Assembly (NCBI RefSeq): GCF_000513195.1
Contig: NZ_CBVI010000089.1
Location: 17,657-81,656 of the forward strand
DNA: 64,000 bases
Source: Bacteroides timonensis
GTDB taxonomy: Bacteria > Bacteroidota > Bacteroidia > Bacteroidales > Bacteroidaceae
Direction: 5' to 3'
In this document: piece after piece, positions 25,802-35,362 of the stretch
Layout: every line of letters begins with the position of its first letter
Position numbering within the stretch: position 1 is the stretch's first letter
Notes under the pieces: model-generated
Databases searched by the model: none
Told to the model about the DNA's origin: nothing
What the model saw: only the letters and a program-made list of their open reading frames with translations
Made by a program: the position numbers and the translations under genes

Positions 25802-27622
25802 TCAATCCCAACCCGGATTCTGCACCATATTAGGATTCATTTGCATTTCTCTCGCCGGTATCGGAAGACTCCAGTAATGATCTCCTCCCCAGGCATAATT
25901 ATTAGTTCTGGTTCCCCATATCTGAGTCATACCATTCATCTTGCCTTCCTTGTCCTTATAGAACTTCAGATCTTTCCAGGTTCTCCAGCGAATCTCATCG
26001 AAATAAATCACGTCTTCACCTATTAATTCCCAATGGCGTTCGTTCATGATACGTTGGTGCATATCTGTTTTTCCTGTAACCTGAGTAAATTCGTTGGTTC
26101 CCAGTAATTGGGCTCCTGCCCTTTCACGCACCTCATTCACTTTGCTTATGGCTCCGGGAAGATCATTCAACTCATTCAATGCCTCCGCCCAATTCAACAG
26201 AACATCCGCATAACGGATAAACGGCAAATCCAATTCAGAATATATATTCGGTAACTCTAATCCTTCACCCACAAACTTACGGTTTAAGTAATAGAACTTC
26301 AAACTTGTATCTGTTTTCAAATCTCCATATGTGGTATAAGAACGGAAAGGATAACGCATCACATACTCTTTAGGAATTCCTTCAACCCCACCAAGAAAAG
26401 AGGCATAAGGGGTTATAACGGACATTACCATTCTCGGATCACGGTTTTCATAGGCTTTTTTAATCCTCTCCTCGTTACCGGAAGCATCATATTTGGACAT
26501 ATCAGCCCCCGCAGCTACTGCGTTCTTTCTTTCAGTCTCCGTGATGTTATTCCGCAGGAAATACACCATACGCTTATCAATGCCCATATCATTATATCCG
26601 GGGATAATGTCATCCCAATTGAACTTACTACCGTCTCTATTTTCGTAAGACTCGGCAAACTGCGGGTTTATAATATAATTATTCCACCCCAATCCATTGC
26701 CTGAAGGGTCAGGCGGCAAGCATCTGTTACCGAAACCTCTGTTCTTTTTCTGCGTATAATCCGGATGGTCCAGACATTGCAAAGAGAATATCATTTCATC
26801 GCAACGCTCATTTTCCACCTTAAACAGTTTCTTGTATGACTCCTCACCCGCACCTTTATAGAGCGTGTATCCACAATCCTTTACTGCCTGAAAATCATCA
26901 GCCGCCTTTTTCCATTCTTTCATCCACAGATATACCTTGCCTCTTAAAGCATAGGCTGCACCTTTTGTAATATGCCCGTAATTGGCATCATCCGAACTGT
27001 ATTTATCCGGCAAATCCGGATTATTGATACAGGAAGTCAGATCATCCACTATATATCCCCAGACTTCATCCTGAGTGGAACGTGCCAGTTTTGCCTCATC
27101 AATATCCTTAATCGGATCTTTATAGTAAGGAACTCCATTATACAAGATATTCAGCCTGTAATACCACCAGCAACGCAGAAACATACATTCTGAAATATAG
27201 CGGCTTCTTTTAGTCTCATCAAATCCCTCGACCGTAGGCAGATTGCCAATCACATCATTTGCCTTGATAATTCCCTTATAGAATCTTTGCCAGGGAGCAG
27301 AACTCCCCTTAACAGAGCTCGGAGAATTTGTCGCAAATAAGAAATTGAAAGTAGGAGCTATACCTATACCGTAATCCATAGTACTGGACCATATATCAAA
27401 CCATCCGTTGGCAACATCGCTATAATCCACATACAGTTGATTATACACACCCGCTATCGTCTGTTCCGCCAAGGTAGGAGTCGACCATACATTCCCTTCC
27501 GCCGGCTTTCCATTGGGTGACAAATCCATATCTACGCAACCTGCGGTTGACATTCCCACAAGGACCACTGCGGCCATTGTTTTCATCAGATTTCTTCTTC
27601 TGTTTATATTAATCTTGTTCAT
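25802..27622 (-). CDS. SusD-like surface glycan-binding lipoprotein
   Basis: 606 residues, longer than most SusD proteins (about 500-550). A lipobox with Cys29 (STAGC) anchors it. The TPR-rich RagB/SusD fold is indicated by NVWSTPTLAEQTIAGVYNQL, the central ALRGKVYLWMKEWKKAADDF and the C-terminal FIRYADVLLNWAEALNEL followed by the ERHWELIGEDVIYFDEIR region and the ending MVQNPGWD. SusD delivers oligosaccharides to its SusC partner, whose gene ends 11 bases upstream, so the pair is one transcript. The glycan cannot be named from sequence. Confidence 0.94.
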   Translation of the reverse strand: MNKININRRRNLMKTMAAVVLVGMSTAGCVDMDLSPNGKPAEGNVWSTPTLAEQTIAGVYNQLYVDYSDVANGWFDIWSSTMDYGIGIAPTFNFLFATNSPSSVKGSSAPWQRFYKGIIKANDVIGNLPTVEGFDETKRSRYISECMFLRCWWYYRLNILYNGVPYYKDPIKDIDEAKLARSTQDEVWGYIVDDLTSCINNPDLPDKYSSDDANYGHITKGAAYALRGKVYLWMKEWKKAADDFQAVKDCGYTLYKGAGEESYKKLFKVENERCDEMIFSLQCLDHPDYTQKKNRGFGNRCLPPDPSGNGLGWNNYIINPQFAESYENRDGSKFNWDDIIPGYNDMGIDKRMVYFLRNNITETERKNAVAAGADMSKYDASGNEERIKKAYENRDPRMVMSVITPYASFLGGVEGIPKEYVMRYPFRSYTTYGDLKTDTSLKFYYLNRKFVGEGLELPNIYSELDLPFIRYADVLLNWAEALNELNDLPGAISKVNEVRERAGAQLLGTNEFTQVTGKTDMHQRIMNERHWELIGEDVIYFDEIRWRTWKDLKFYKDKEGKMNGMTQIWGTRTNNYAWGGDHYWSLPIPAREMQMNPNMVQNPGWD

Positions 27623-27633
27623 ACCATTTAATT

Positions 27634-30600
27634 TTAGAAAGTAACATTTACACCAAAAGCATATTGTCTCATAGGAGCATAACCCACTCCACTCATCATT
27701 TCAGGATCAATACCTTTGAACTTAGTAATCGTCAACAGATTCTCTCCCGAAACATAGACACGCACATTTTGCATGCACACCTTCTGTACCCAATCTTTGG
27801 GGAGCGTGTAGCCGACTGTCAGATTCTTCAGTTTCAGATAATTGCCATTATGTAGAATATGCTGGCCGGAAACACTTACCTGAGCTGCTTTATCCATGGT
27901 GAGACGGGGATTCGCCGAAGTAAGATTTGTCCGCGGGTCATTCGGATTCTCAGGATCGTAAAAGTAATGGTCATAAGCTACATCTTTACCCATTCCATAC
28001 CCAAACCAGGTTATACTGCTATTCTCACCAGACTGATACCAGTTGATTTTGAATCCGGCAGCACCAGCCCAGTTCATAGAGAAGTCAATGCCTTTCCATG
28101 ACAGGTTTGTCTGGAAACCGAAGTAATACTTCGGTGTTTTAGAATAACCCTGGAAATCCTTGTCATCGTCGTCACCATAAATGCCATCTCCATCCAAGTC
28201 TGCATAAATGATATCACCATACCAGATATTACTCTTGCCGATTCCCTGTTTCGGATAGAACTTATATCCGGCATCCGCCATGGCCTGCAACCATTTCATA
28301 TCATCTTCCGTACGGATCATTCCGTCAGAAGGCCCCCCTTTCGGATTTACCGTACCGTCGGCATTAAAATAGTTTCTATTGCCTTTATATACGTTCAGCA
28401 CATAAAATTCATTGAACATGTGCCCTTCCAAAACACGCTGCAAGTCTCCTGTTGAAACCTCACCCAGATTGGTATAATAAGTGGAACTACCATCCGCATT
28501 CTGCTGCCATCCGCGGACAAGTTTTCCTTTGTATTTGGTTACTTCATTCTTGTTGTAAGAGAAGTTTCCGGATATGCCGTACGAGACAGAACCGATCCGA
28601 TCATTCCAACCTAAGGTTATTTCAAGTCCCTTATTAGTAACCTCTGCAATATTCTGTCGGGGAGAACTGAACCCAGACAAAGTAGGTGACAAAGTCGGAT
28701 TATACAAGATACCGTCCGTCAACTTATTATAAACCTCCACTGTTCCACTCAAACGGTTTTTCAGCATAGAGAAGTCGATACCCAGGTTGGTTACCGTAGT
28801 TGTCTCCCATTCCAGGTTGTAGTTGGAAAAACTTCCCATGCCCAGTCCGGGAACCTCCTTGTTGCCAAAGGCATAATGGGGAGCCGTAGCATAAACAGCC
28901 TGCCATTCATAGTTACCGATTGAGTTATTTCCGAGTTGTCCCCAGGAAACACGTAGTTTCAGGTTGTCGAGCCAATTCAACTTCTTCATGAATTTCTCTT
29001 CCGACAAACGCCACCCTACCGAGAAGGATGGGAATATACCCCAGCGGTTCTCCGGAGAAAAACGGGAGGAACCGTCATAACGGACATTCGCCTCAAATAA
29101 GTAACGGGAATCATACGTATAAGTAACACGACCAAAGACAGAACGGGATGAAAACTCTGTAGTGCTTCCATCGATATAATCAGGCTCCGTCAATGCATCA
29201 AAGTCTGTAAGACTGGTATCAAGCATTCCTTTCTTACTAATGTCGGTAGTACGTGCCCATTTGCGGAATTCCTCATAGCCCACTAAGGCTGCCACATCGT
29301 GTTTACCTTTGAAAATCTGTCCCCAGTTTAAGGTGGTAGTATTTTTCCAGCTCTGATTTCCATCAATATAATATTTCACAGGGTACTCCGCAAGCAATTC
29401 GGAAGTAGGAGGAACATTCATAGTTTCTCCACGTTGGAATGAAAATCTTTCCTGATAATCGGAATAATGCCACAGATTCTCCTGCCGATAATGATCGTAG
29501 TAGAAGTTAGAAGTCAAATGGAAGTTCTTAAGGAAATCAATCTTAATATAAGGGTTTACAAAGAATTTCGTTGTTTTATAAGAGCCTCCCGCACTATTCA
29601 GATAATAAACCGGATTGTTGACTACCGGATCTTCTTCGAGGGCTTCGGGAGCTCCATATTTCCCATCGTAATACGGATAGGTTCCCGGTGTGCTTTTCTG
29701 CATTTGCAAACCATTCAGATCATCAACATTATTTCTTTCCTGATCGACATGATACCCCCATGCATTCAGTCCCACAGCTAGGAAACTGGCGACCTGCGAC
29801 TCCAGATTACTGCGCATATAATATTTCTTCATTCCTGAATTTACCACCAGACCGGGATTATCCACGTACGTGGCATTCAGGCTATACCGGGTTTTCTTTT
29901 CCGCACCGGTAAGCGTAATAGAATGTTCCTGCATCAACTTCGGATTATACACCTCATCGTACCAGTCCGTATTCGGATAGGCCACATAATTCGGGTAGCC
30001 CGATTCGGATATTCCATTCGGATTGCTGGCCGCTGAACGCCACGTATCAATGGTAGTTTGGCTAAATACCTGTGCCTGCCCTGCATTGTCCGAAGCCTCA
30101 TTGATAAATTCCATATAGTCGGCATAGTTTGAAACCATGCGAATCAGATTAGCCGGTGTATTATAGGAGAATTTTCCTGAATAGGTCACGTTGATTTTCC
30201 CGTCCGTACCTTTCTTGGTAGTCAATAGAATAACACCATTAGCACCCCGGTTACCATAAATAGCACACGAAGCGGCATCTTTCAGGATGGAAATGGAAGC
30301 GATATCATTAGGATTGACATTATTCAGCGACATCTCCATCCCATCGACCAACACCAATGGTGCAGAATCATTTAAAGTACCTGTACCGCGAATACGCAGA
30401 GTAGATGATTCCGAGTTGGGTTTACTGGATGTCTGCATCACATTCAGTCCGGCCACCATACCCGATAAAGTAGAGGCAAGCGTAGTTACGGGACGCGACA
30501 AGGTCTTATCATCAAAATTAACCGTAGCAACAGAACCCGTCAAATTCACTTTTTTCTGAGAGCCATAGCCCACCACTACCACTTCATCCAACAATTCGTT

Positions 30601-30963
30601 ATCGGACATCATCCGGATATCCAAGACACTTTGATTGCCAATCACTATCGACTGGCTTTTATAGCCGATATACGATATCTCCAAGACATCTCCTGTAGCC
30701 ACAGACAATGAAAACTTCCCATCAACATCGGTCACCGTACCCATAGAGGCTCCTTTAACCAGAATGCTGACACCAATAAGAGCCTCTCCGGTATCTCCGT
30801 CGATTATACGTCCTGTAATGTTCCGTTCATTTTTTGTTTGATCCACCGAAAGGATAGATACGTGCACCGTTTCATTTGCCAAAGAAGACGATCCCGCCGC
30901 ATTCGCAGAAAGACTCCCCATATATATAAGCGAACACACGAGGAATTTTGTATTTACCTGCAT
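27634..30963 (-). CDS. SusC-like TonB-dependent receptor, complete
   Basis: 1109 residues. A signal peptide ends near ANA (about residue 22). It is followed by a linker, a CarboxypepD_reg-like domain (about 48-116), the LLDEVVVVGYGSQKK motif (about 124-138), the plug with DAASCAIYGNRGANGV, and the 22-strand barrel ending in YAFGVNVTF with a terminal aromatic residue. It imports oligosaccharides together with the SusD encoded next. A TAnnTTTG box lies at 31060-31067 upstream. Transcription probably continues through SusD, sulfatase and GH43 to the hairpin at 23089-23126. Confidence 0.95.
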   Translation of the reverse strand: MQVNTKFLVCSLIYMGSLSANAAGSSSLANETVHVSILSVDQTKNERNITGRIIDGDTGEALIGVSILVKGASMGTVTDVDGKFSLSVATGDVLEISYIGYKSQSIVIGNQSVLDIRMMSDNELLDEVVVVGYGSQKKVNLTGSVATVNFDDKTLSRPVTTLASTLSGMVAGLNVMQTSSKPNSESSTLRIRGTGTLNDSAPLVLVDGMEMSLNNVNPNDIASISILKDAASCAIYGNRGANGVILLTTKKGTDGKINVTYSGKFSYNTPANLIRMVSNYADYMEFINEASDNAGQAQVFSQTTIDTWRSAASNPNGISESGYPNYVAYPNTDWYDEVYNPKLMQEHSITLTGAEKKTRYSLNATYVDNPGLVVNSGMKKYYMRSNLESQVASFLAVGLNAWGYHVDQERNNVDDLNGLQMQKSTPGTYPYYDGKYGAPEALEEDPVVNNPVYYLNSAGGSYKTTKFFVNPYIKIDFLKNFHLTSNFYYDHYRQENLWHYSDYQERFSFQRGETMNVPPTSELLAEYPVKYYIDGNQSWKNTTTLNWGQIFKGKHDVAALVGYEEFRKWARTTDISKKGMLDTSLTDFDALTEPDYIDGSTTEFSSRSVFGRVTYTYDSRYLFEANVRYDGSSRFSPENRWGIFPSFSVGWRLSEEKFMKKLNWLDNLKLRVSWGQLGNNSIGNYEWQAVYATAPHYAFGNKEVPGLGMGSFSNYNLEWETTTVTNLGIDFSMLKNRLSGTVEVYNKLTDGILYNPTLSPTLSGFSSPRQNIAEVTNKGLEITLGWNDRIGSVSYGISGNFSYNKNEVTKYKGKLVRGWQQNADGSSTYYTNLGEVSTGDLQRVLEGHMFNEFYVLNVYKGNRNYFNADGTVNPKGGPSDGMIRTEDDMKWLQAMADAGYKFYPKQGIGKSNIWYGDIIYADLDGDGIYGDDDDKDFQGYSKTPKYYFGFQTNLSWKGIDFSMNWAGAAGFKINWYQSGENSSITWFGYGMGKDVAYDHYFYDPENPNDPRTNLTSANPRLTMDKAAQVSVSGQHILHNGNYLKLKNLTVGYTLPKDWVQKVCMQNVRVYVSGENLLTITKFKGIDPEMMSGVGYAPMRQYAFGVNVTF

Positions 30964-31059
30964 AAGATTTAAAGTTTTAATTAAACATCATTTTCTGTTT
31001 TCCATAAGACCGGTTCTTCCTGATAGTTTCCGGATACTAACAAGCTGAATCCAGCCATT

Positions 31060-31067
31060 CAAAGGTA
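31060..31067 (-). promoter_or_regulatory. Bacteroidetes -7 box for the susC-susD transcript
   Basis: Minus strand TACCTTTG matches TAnnTTTG, 97-104 bases before the susC ATG. The leader of about 90 bases is longer than usual for this window. A -33 element is not clear. Confidence 0.5.
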
Positions 31068-31205
31068 GCGCTTATGTGCTATTTCCGATAGAACGAAAAG
31101 ATCATTTTATAGAATAATCGAGGCAAAAAGGTATTAGTAGCGTATCCGGCTATACCTCTGACACAGATATTATACAAACAGATCCTATCCTTGCATACAG
31201 AATAC

Positions 31206-31294
31206 CTGAGATGTACTTGCTCCGTACCAAATCCGTAGTTTCTTCGTCCAGAAGTACCTCTGAGCGAAGAATGTACGGAGCAAGTACGGCTCAG
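31206..31294. repeat. Large imperfect stem-loop between the ApbE-like gene and susC
   Basis: GTACTTGCTCCGTAC at 31213-31227 is the exact reverse complement of GTACGGAGCAAGTAC at 31273-31287. CTGAG/CTCAG extends the stem outward and TTCTTCG/CGAAGAA continues it inward. It follows the ApbE-like stop at 31347, so it may end that transcript. No T run follows, and it could act as a barrier or regulatory RNA. Confidence 0.7.
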
Positions 31295-31346
31295 ATACGA
31301 CTTAGATACGACTTAGATATCTCATTACTTCAGTTGAAAAGTTCTT

Positions 31347-32192
31347 TTAAAGATCAAGAATCAAACGCGGATGGAACTCCGCTTCCAGAATTTTTCGCTG
31401 ACGGACATCAGCCACAAATAAACCGGTCGATAAAACTTCGCCTATGGCACCATTGTCCGTAACCACCGCTACCTCTCTTTCCCCTTCCACCGGTTTTCCA
31501 TTCCGAGGATTGATGATATGTTTTCGCTCACGCGAATCATTACCGGAAGTTGTGAGGCATTCATTCTGAAGAAGCAACTCCTGTGGTTCCCTCCCCTTTG
31601 GAACAGCGCCCTGTCCAAAACTGACCTTCCATCCATCAGCCAAGGGATGATGCCCCAAAGCCAATACAGAACTGTTTCCCATATTGATCAATGCATCCTT
31701 CACTTCATAATGTTGCAATAATTTCCGTGTCTTTTCCAAAGCATACCCTTTCAGGAATCCGGAAAGGTTGATAGTCACTCCCGGTCGCAAAAAAAGAAGG
31801 GTACGCTCCTGAGGTGATAGTTGAACACAACGGATTAAATTGGGTGTATAGTCAGCCGAATGAATAGTTACATCAAAACATCCAGCGGTACGGGTATAGC
31901 AATCTACACAGAAAGTAAGCATATCATAAAGCTCGTGGCTGACCTGTTGCGGATGTGTAGAAGCAGTCCGGTTCAAATATGCCAGTTCACTATCCGCATC
32001 ATAATAGTTGGCCATCTTTTCTAAACGACACAGCATTTTGTACACCGCATCGACTACCGACAGTAAAACGCCCTCCCCCTGCCTGCCACACAGCATTATA
32101 TCGACACGTGTATGCATAGATGGAAACCAGGCATAAAGCAAGCCACCCTGGGAAGGTGAATATTTATAAAGATGCTTAATAACGTCCGGCAT
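31347..32192 (-). CDS. ApbE-like (FAD:protein FMN transferase family) protein with altered metal site
   Basis: 281 residues from the ATG at 32192; a TTG-started frame from 32246 has no support. The ApbE core is recognisable: RVDIMLCG, DADSELAYLNR, NLSGFLKGYALEK (family DLGG.AKGYA), ALINMGNSSVLALG, and TSGNDSRERKHIINPRNG. In place of the usual A..ADxLSTA metal motif it reads GAIGEVLSTGLF, with Glu where Asp is expected. No signal peptide or lipobox is evident. ApbE attaches FMN to Thr/Ser of partner flavoproteins; no obvious target lies nearby. It follows the DUF1080 gene by 82 bases, so it may serve that pathway or be inactive as a transferase. Confidence 0.8.
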   Translation of the reverse strand: MPDVIKHLYKYSPSQGGLLYAWFPSMHTRVDIMLCGRQGEGVLLSVVDAVYKMLCRLEKMANYYDADSELAYLNRTASTHPQQVSHELYDMLTFCVDCYTRTAGCFDVTIHSADYTPNLIRCVQLSPQERTLLFLRPGVTINLSGFLKGYALEKTRKLLQHYEVKDALINMGNSSVLALGHHPLADGWKVSFGQGAVPKGREPQELLLQNECLTTSGNDSRERKHIINPRNGKPVEGEREVAVVTDNGAIGEVLSTGLFVADVRQRKILEAEFHPRLILDL

Positions 32193-32274
32193 TTTCAAGT
32201 CTGTGTTTCCTAAAGAAAAATGAAAGGGCAAGCCACAATTCTGCAACTCACCCTTTTCAAAGACATACTATTAA

Positions 32275-33615
32275 TTACAACTCCTTGATCTTTATATTCT
32301 TAAACCAAACTTCATCGCCATGGTCTTGCAGAAGAATGTTTCCAGACTCTGAATTACCGAAGTTAGGCCAATCTCTATACTTGCTATATGCAACCAGTGC
32401 ATCCCACATCTGGTTCTGACGTGTGTATTCGATGAGCTTCACACCATTCAGCCAATGCTCTACGTGGTCACCCTTCACGATAATCGTAGCCGTATTGAAA
32501 TCTTTCTTGTTGAAAGGCTTGTCTGCCGGAGCAGGAATCAAATCGTAAAGTGAACCCAATGTACGGTTTCCTTTCACGCCCAATTTAGCATCAGGATGCT
32601 TATCATCATCAAGAATCTGAAACTCGCAACCAATAGCCGAACCGGCTCCTTTATTCATATCGGGGTTTACGAAATATTTCACTCCACTGTTAGCGCCTTC
32701 AGTAATCTTGAAATCTACTTTCAGGATAAAGTTTTTGTATTGACGGGTAGTTACGATATCGCCACCGTTAGCAGATTCAGCGCCACCACTCTTCATCACT
32801 TTCAGGATGCCGTTTTCCATTTTCCAGCCCTTTTCTGGGAAAGAATTCAGTTTGGCTCCTCTCCAACCTTCCGAAGTCTTGCCATCCCAAAGAAGCGTCC
32901 AACCTTCTTTTGCTTCATTCGGAGAGATGGTATTGGGGATAACATTTATCTCCGGAACTTTCCGATCTGTCTGGTAGCGCTCTACGTCTGCTGTACAAAT
33001 GCGGATATTCTTCCAACTGACTGTTTTTCCTTCATCGGCAGCATTACCGATAGCGTGTACTTGCAAAGCAATAAAACCGGCAGGGGTCATATTGTCCCAG
33101 ATATTGGCGCAAGGCACTCCATTGATCCAGGTAGCGATAGAATTACCTACAGCCTCGATACGGGCCTTATTCCACTCATTGTTCCTGAAAGCACTTTTAG
33201 CCGCCGGATTTTGTGTCAGCGGATAAAGCCAGTTACGACGGGCCTCATCATAGATGCCACCCGACCAGGCGCGCTTGGAGGGATCAATTTCAAACTGATA
33301 GCCGTGCACGCGTCCTTTTTGATAGTCTTTCCTGCTTTCACTGCGCAGCTGCACGCCCGAATTCAAGCCATCATCTACTTTGAAATCAAACTCCAGGATA
33401 AAATCACCATACGTCTTCTTTGTAGCCAGAAATGTGTTAGGCGTTCCCATCTTCGAAATGCCGACAATAGCACCATCCACCACCTTGTATTCGGCCTTAC
33501 CATTCAGCTTCTTCCAGCCACTCAGGTTCTTCCCATTGAAAAGAGGCTCCCAGTCCTGCGCTGAAACAACGGAGGCACAAAACACTAACAAAAGCAACAA
33601 ATAATTCTTTTTCAT
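32275..33615 (-). CDS. Exported protein with two DUF1080 (3-keto-glycoside hydrolase-like) domains
   Basis: 446 residues with a signal peptide ending near VSAQ. Two concanavalin-like DUF1080 domains are joined: the first about 20-210 (EPLFNGKNLSGWKK, FILEFDFKVDDGLNSGVQLR), the second about 235-446 (TLLWDGKTSEGWRG, FILKVDFKITEGANSGVKYF, ending GDEVWFKNIKIKEL). DUF1080 proteins include 3-keto-disaccharide hydrolases that act on sugars first oxidised at C3. The two Gfo/Idh/MocA oxidoreductases upstream would provide that oxidation. The domains may differ in activity, since a fused pair with one binding-only half is possible. It lies 38 bases after the first of them, so the set is likely co-transcribed. 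Confidence 0.88.
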   Translation of the reverse strand: MKKNYLLLLLVFCASVVSAQDWEPLFNGKNLSGWKKLNGKAEYKVVDGAIVGISKMGTPNTFLATKKTYGDFILEFDFKVDDGLNSGVQLRSESRKDYQKGRVHGYQFEIDPSKRAWSGGIYDEARRNWLYPLTQNPAAKSAFRNNEWNKARIEAVGNSIATWINGVPCANIWDNMTPAGFIALQVHAIGNAADEGKTVSWKNIRICTADVERYQTDRKVPEINVIPNTISPNEAKEGWTLLWDGKTSEGWRGAKLNSFPEKGWKMENGILKVMKSGGAESANGGDIVTTRQYKNFILKVDFKITEGANSGVKYFVNPDMNKGAGSAIGCEFQILDDDKHPDAKLGVKGNRTLGSLYDLIPAPADKPFNKKDFNTATIIVKGDHVEHWLNGVKLIEYTRQNQMWDALVAYSKYRDWPNFGNSESGNILLQDHGDEVWFKNIKIKEL

Positions 33616-33653
33616 ATTGATATTTCTTCTATTGATTATTTAATACTATGCAA

Positions 33654-35072
33654 TTACAGTTTATAGAACTCATCCCATCCCTTACGAGGCGGTACGCCGG
33701 TCAACATTGCATTCGCAAACTCATTATTCGTAATCTGCCTGGTGCGGGGATCAAAGAATATTTGCGTATTGAGACGTTGCGCAATCACTCCTAATGAGAA
33801 TACCTGCCCCAACACACCGTTAATTTCAAACGGTGAGCGGGTCTTTTCCTGTCCCATACAAGCCAACAGGAAATTTTCGAAATGATTCGACGGACTCTTA
33901 GGTACTTCCGGCAGTTTGCCTGCCATTTCCTTAGCTTTCTCTTCCGGTATTATGGAAAGTGTACTGCCATGGCTTCCACCCTTAAATATCAAATCCTTTG
34001 TATAAATGATCTTTCCGGGGTTCAGACTGGAGGCCGGCGTATCTCCCTGATTAGTTGCAGGAATATTAGGATCTAAACCGGATACACCATAACCGGCAGG
34101 GATAGGGGGAAGATTATCCAGACCATCATACCAAGTAATGTCAACCGGCGGCATACCCTTACGTTGCGGGAAACGGAACAGGATAGTGGAAGAATAAGGG
34201 AAGAAATAGTCATTATGTCCGTTGGCGTATTTCATAGACACTTCGTAGGGCAATCCCAATTCCAGGAATTCGTGAACCGTATCCAGGATATGCGCACCCC
34301 AATCGCCCAGACAGCCCATTCCGAAATCGTACCAGCAGCGCCACTGTCCCAAATGGTAGTCTTTGTTATATTCGTGATAAGGAGTTACTCCCAACCAGGC
34401 ATCCCACTCCATATCCTTCGGCAGTTGCTGGCCGGAAGGGAACTTATAGATATTGGTATCCCATTTGTGCCAGCGGCGGGGGTTATTCATATGTGCCGTC
34501 ACAGCCGTTACATCCTTGATAATACCGGCATCCATCCACGCCTTGAACTGAAAATAGTTGGCTTCCGAATGCCCTTGGTTACCGACCTGCGTAGCCAGGT
34601 TCGGACGTTTCAGCGCAGCTTGCATCAGCAATTCTCCCTCATAGAAAGTACGCGCCAGTGGCTTCTCCACATACACATGTTTGCCTGATGCCAAAGCCAG
34701 CATACTGATAGGGAAATGTGAATGATCGGGAGTAGCTATGGCTACCGCATCAAAATCATTGCCCGCCTTGTCAAACATCTCACGGAAATCACGGAAGCGT
34801 TTCGCCTTAGGATACTGGTTCATCACTTTCTGGGTGTGAGCGGCTCCCATATCCACATCGCACAGAGCCACGACTTCTACCATACCGGTACGGGCAAAAT
34901 CGCTTATAATCTGCTCGCCACGGTTTCCAATGCCTATATAGGCAATCTTCACTTTATCCGTCACTTTCCTTTGCGTCGTGGAAGCACGGGCTCCCAGCAC
35001 ATCACCGGCTCCGAATGCCAGCCCGGCAGAAGCCATTGTCATCGTTTTCAAAAAATCTCTTCGTGTCGTCAT
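33654..35072 (-). CDS. Tat-exported Gfo/Idh/MocA oxidoreductase, copy 1
   Basis: 472 residues. The N-terminus TTRRDFLKTMTMASAGLAFG is a twin-arginine signal, so the folded enzyme with bound NAD(P) goes to the periplasm. The Rossmann domain shows IAYIGIGNRGEQII, then ALCDVDM, AIATPDHSHF and the dehydrogenase motif VEKPLAR. The C-terminal GFO_IDH_MocA-type domain contains GMGCLGDWGAHILDTVHEFL. These proteins oxidise or reduce sugars with a tightly held cofactor. It sits between a small membrane protein gene and the DUF1080 gene, which supports a role in oxidising glycosides at C3. The exact sugar is unknown. Confidence 0.92.
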   Translation of the reverse strand: MTTRRDFLKTMTMASAGLAFGAGDVLGARASTTQRKVTDKVKIAYIGIGNRGEQIISDFARTGMVEVVALCDVDMGAAHTQKVMNQYPKAKRFRDFREMFDKAGNDFDAVAIATPDHSHFPISMLALASGKHVYVEKPLARTFYEGELLMQAALKRPNLATQVGNQGHSEANYFQFKAWMDAGIIKDVTAVTAHMNNPRRWHKWDTNIYKFPSGQQLPKDMEWDAWLGVTPYHEYNKDYHLGQWRCWYDFGMGCLGDWGAHILDTVHEFLELGLPYEVSMKYANGHNDYFFPYSSTILFRFPQRKGMPPVDITWYDGLDNLPPIPAGYGVSGLDPNIPATNQGDTPASSLNPGKIIYTKDLIFKGGSHGSTLSIIPEEKAKEMAGKLPEVPKSPSNHFENFLLACMGQEKTRSPFEINGVLGQVFSLGVIAQRLNTQIFFDPRTRQITNNEFANAMLTGVPPRKGWDEFYKL

Positions 35073-35113
35073 ATATCATTGGTATTAATTAAGTTACTGA
35101 ATCTCGATCATCT

Positions 35114-35362
35114 TCAGACCGCATCTCTTTTCTTCAAAAACAGACTTCTTATCCCATAGAACAGAATGCGCAGGATTGTCCAAAAGACATAAAGCACGCC
35201 CGAAAATGCAAGGACATAGAAAAAGGATGTCAGCATCTCCGAGAAAGGAGTCTCATAAGAAATTATGGCATACAGATTTGCCAGATTACCTATAATGAAG
35301 CACGCCAGCAAAGTCAGCAGTTCCATCTTTTTCCGGCGGGCGGTAATGACTGTGTTTTTCAT
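35114..35362 (-). CDS. Small two-span membrane protein in the Gfo/Idh operon
   Basis: 82 residues. Two hydrophobic spans are clear: about 14-34 (LLTLLACFIIGNLANLYAII) and about 42-66 (MLTSFFYVLAFSGVLYVFWT), with basic ends (ARRKK and LKKRDAV). Its ATG overlaps the stop codon of the upstream Gfo/Idh gene (ATGA at 35359-35362), so translation is probably coupled. I do not recognise a named family. It could be a membrane anchor or electron-transfer partner for the two periplasmic oxidoreductases, which need their cofactor reoxidised; that is inference. Confidence 0.8.
   Translation of the reverse strand: MKNTVITARRKKMELLTLLACFIIGNLANLYAIISYETPFSEMLTSFFYVLAFSGVLYVFWTILRILFYGIRSLFLKKRDAV

Larger units (their letters stand above)
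30964..31346. other. Intergenic region upstream of susC
   Basis: 383 bases without a gene. They hold the susC promoter box (31060-31067), the large stem-loop at 31206-31294 and a 12-bp direct repeat (two copies of GATACGACTTA) just beyond it. Confidence 0.7.

Noticed and set aside
31286..31320. Short direct repeat of GATACGACTTA as a binding site
   Set aside because: Only two copies in tandem were seen, more than 200 bases from the susC promoter box. The support is too weak.
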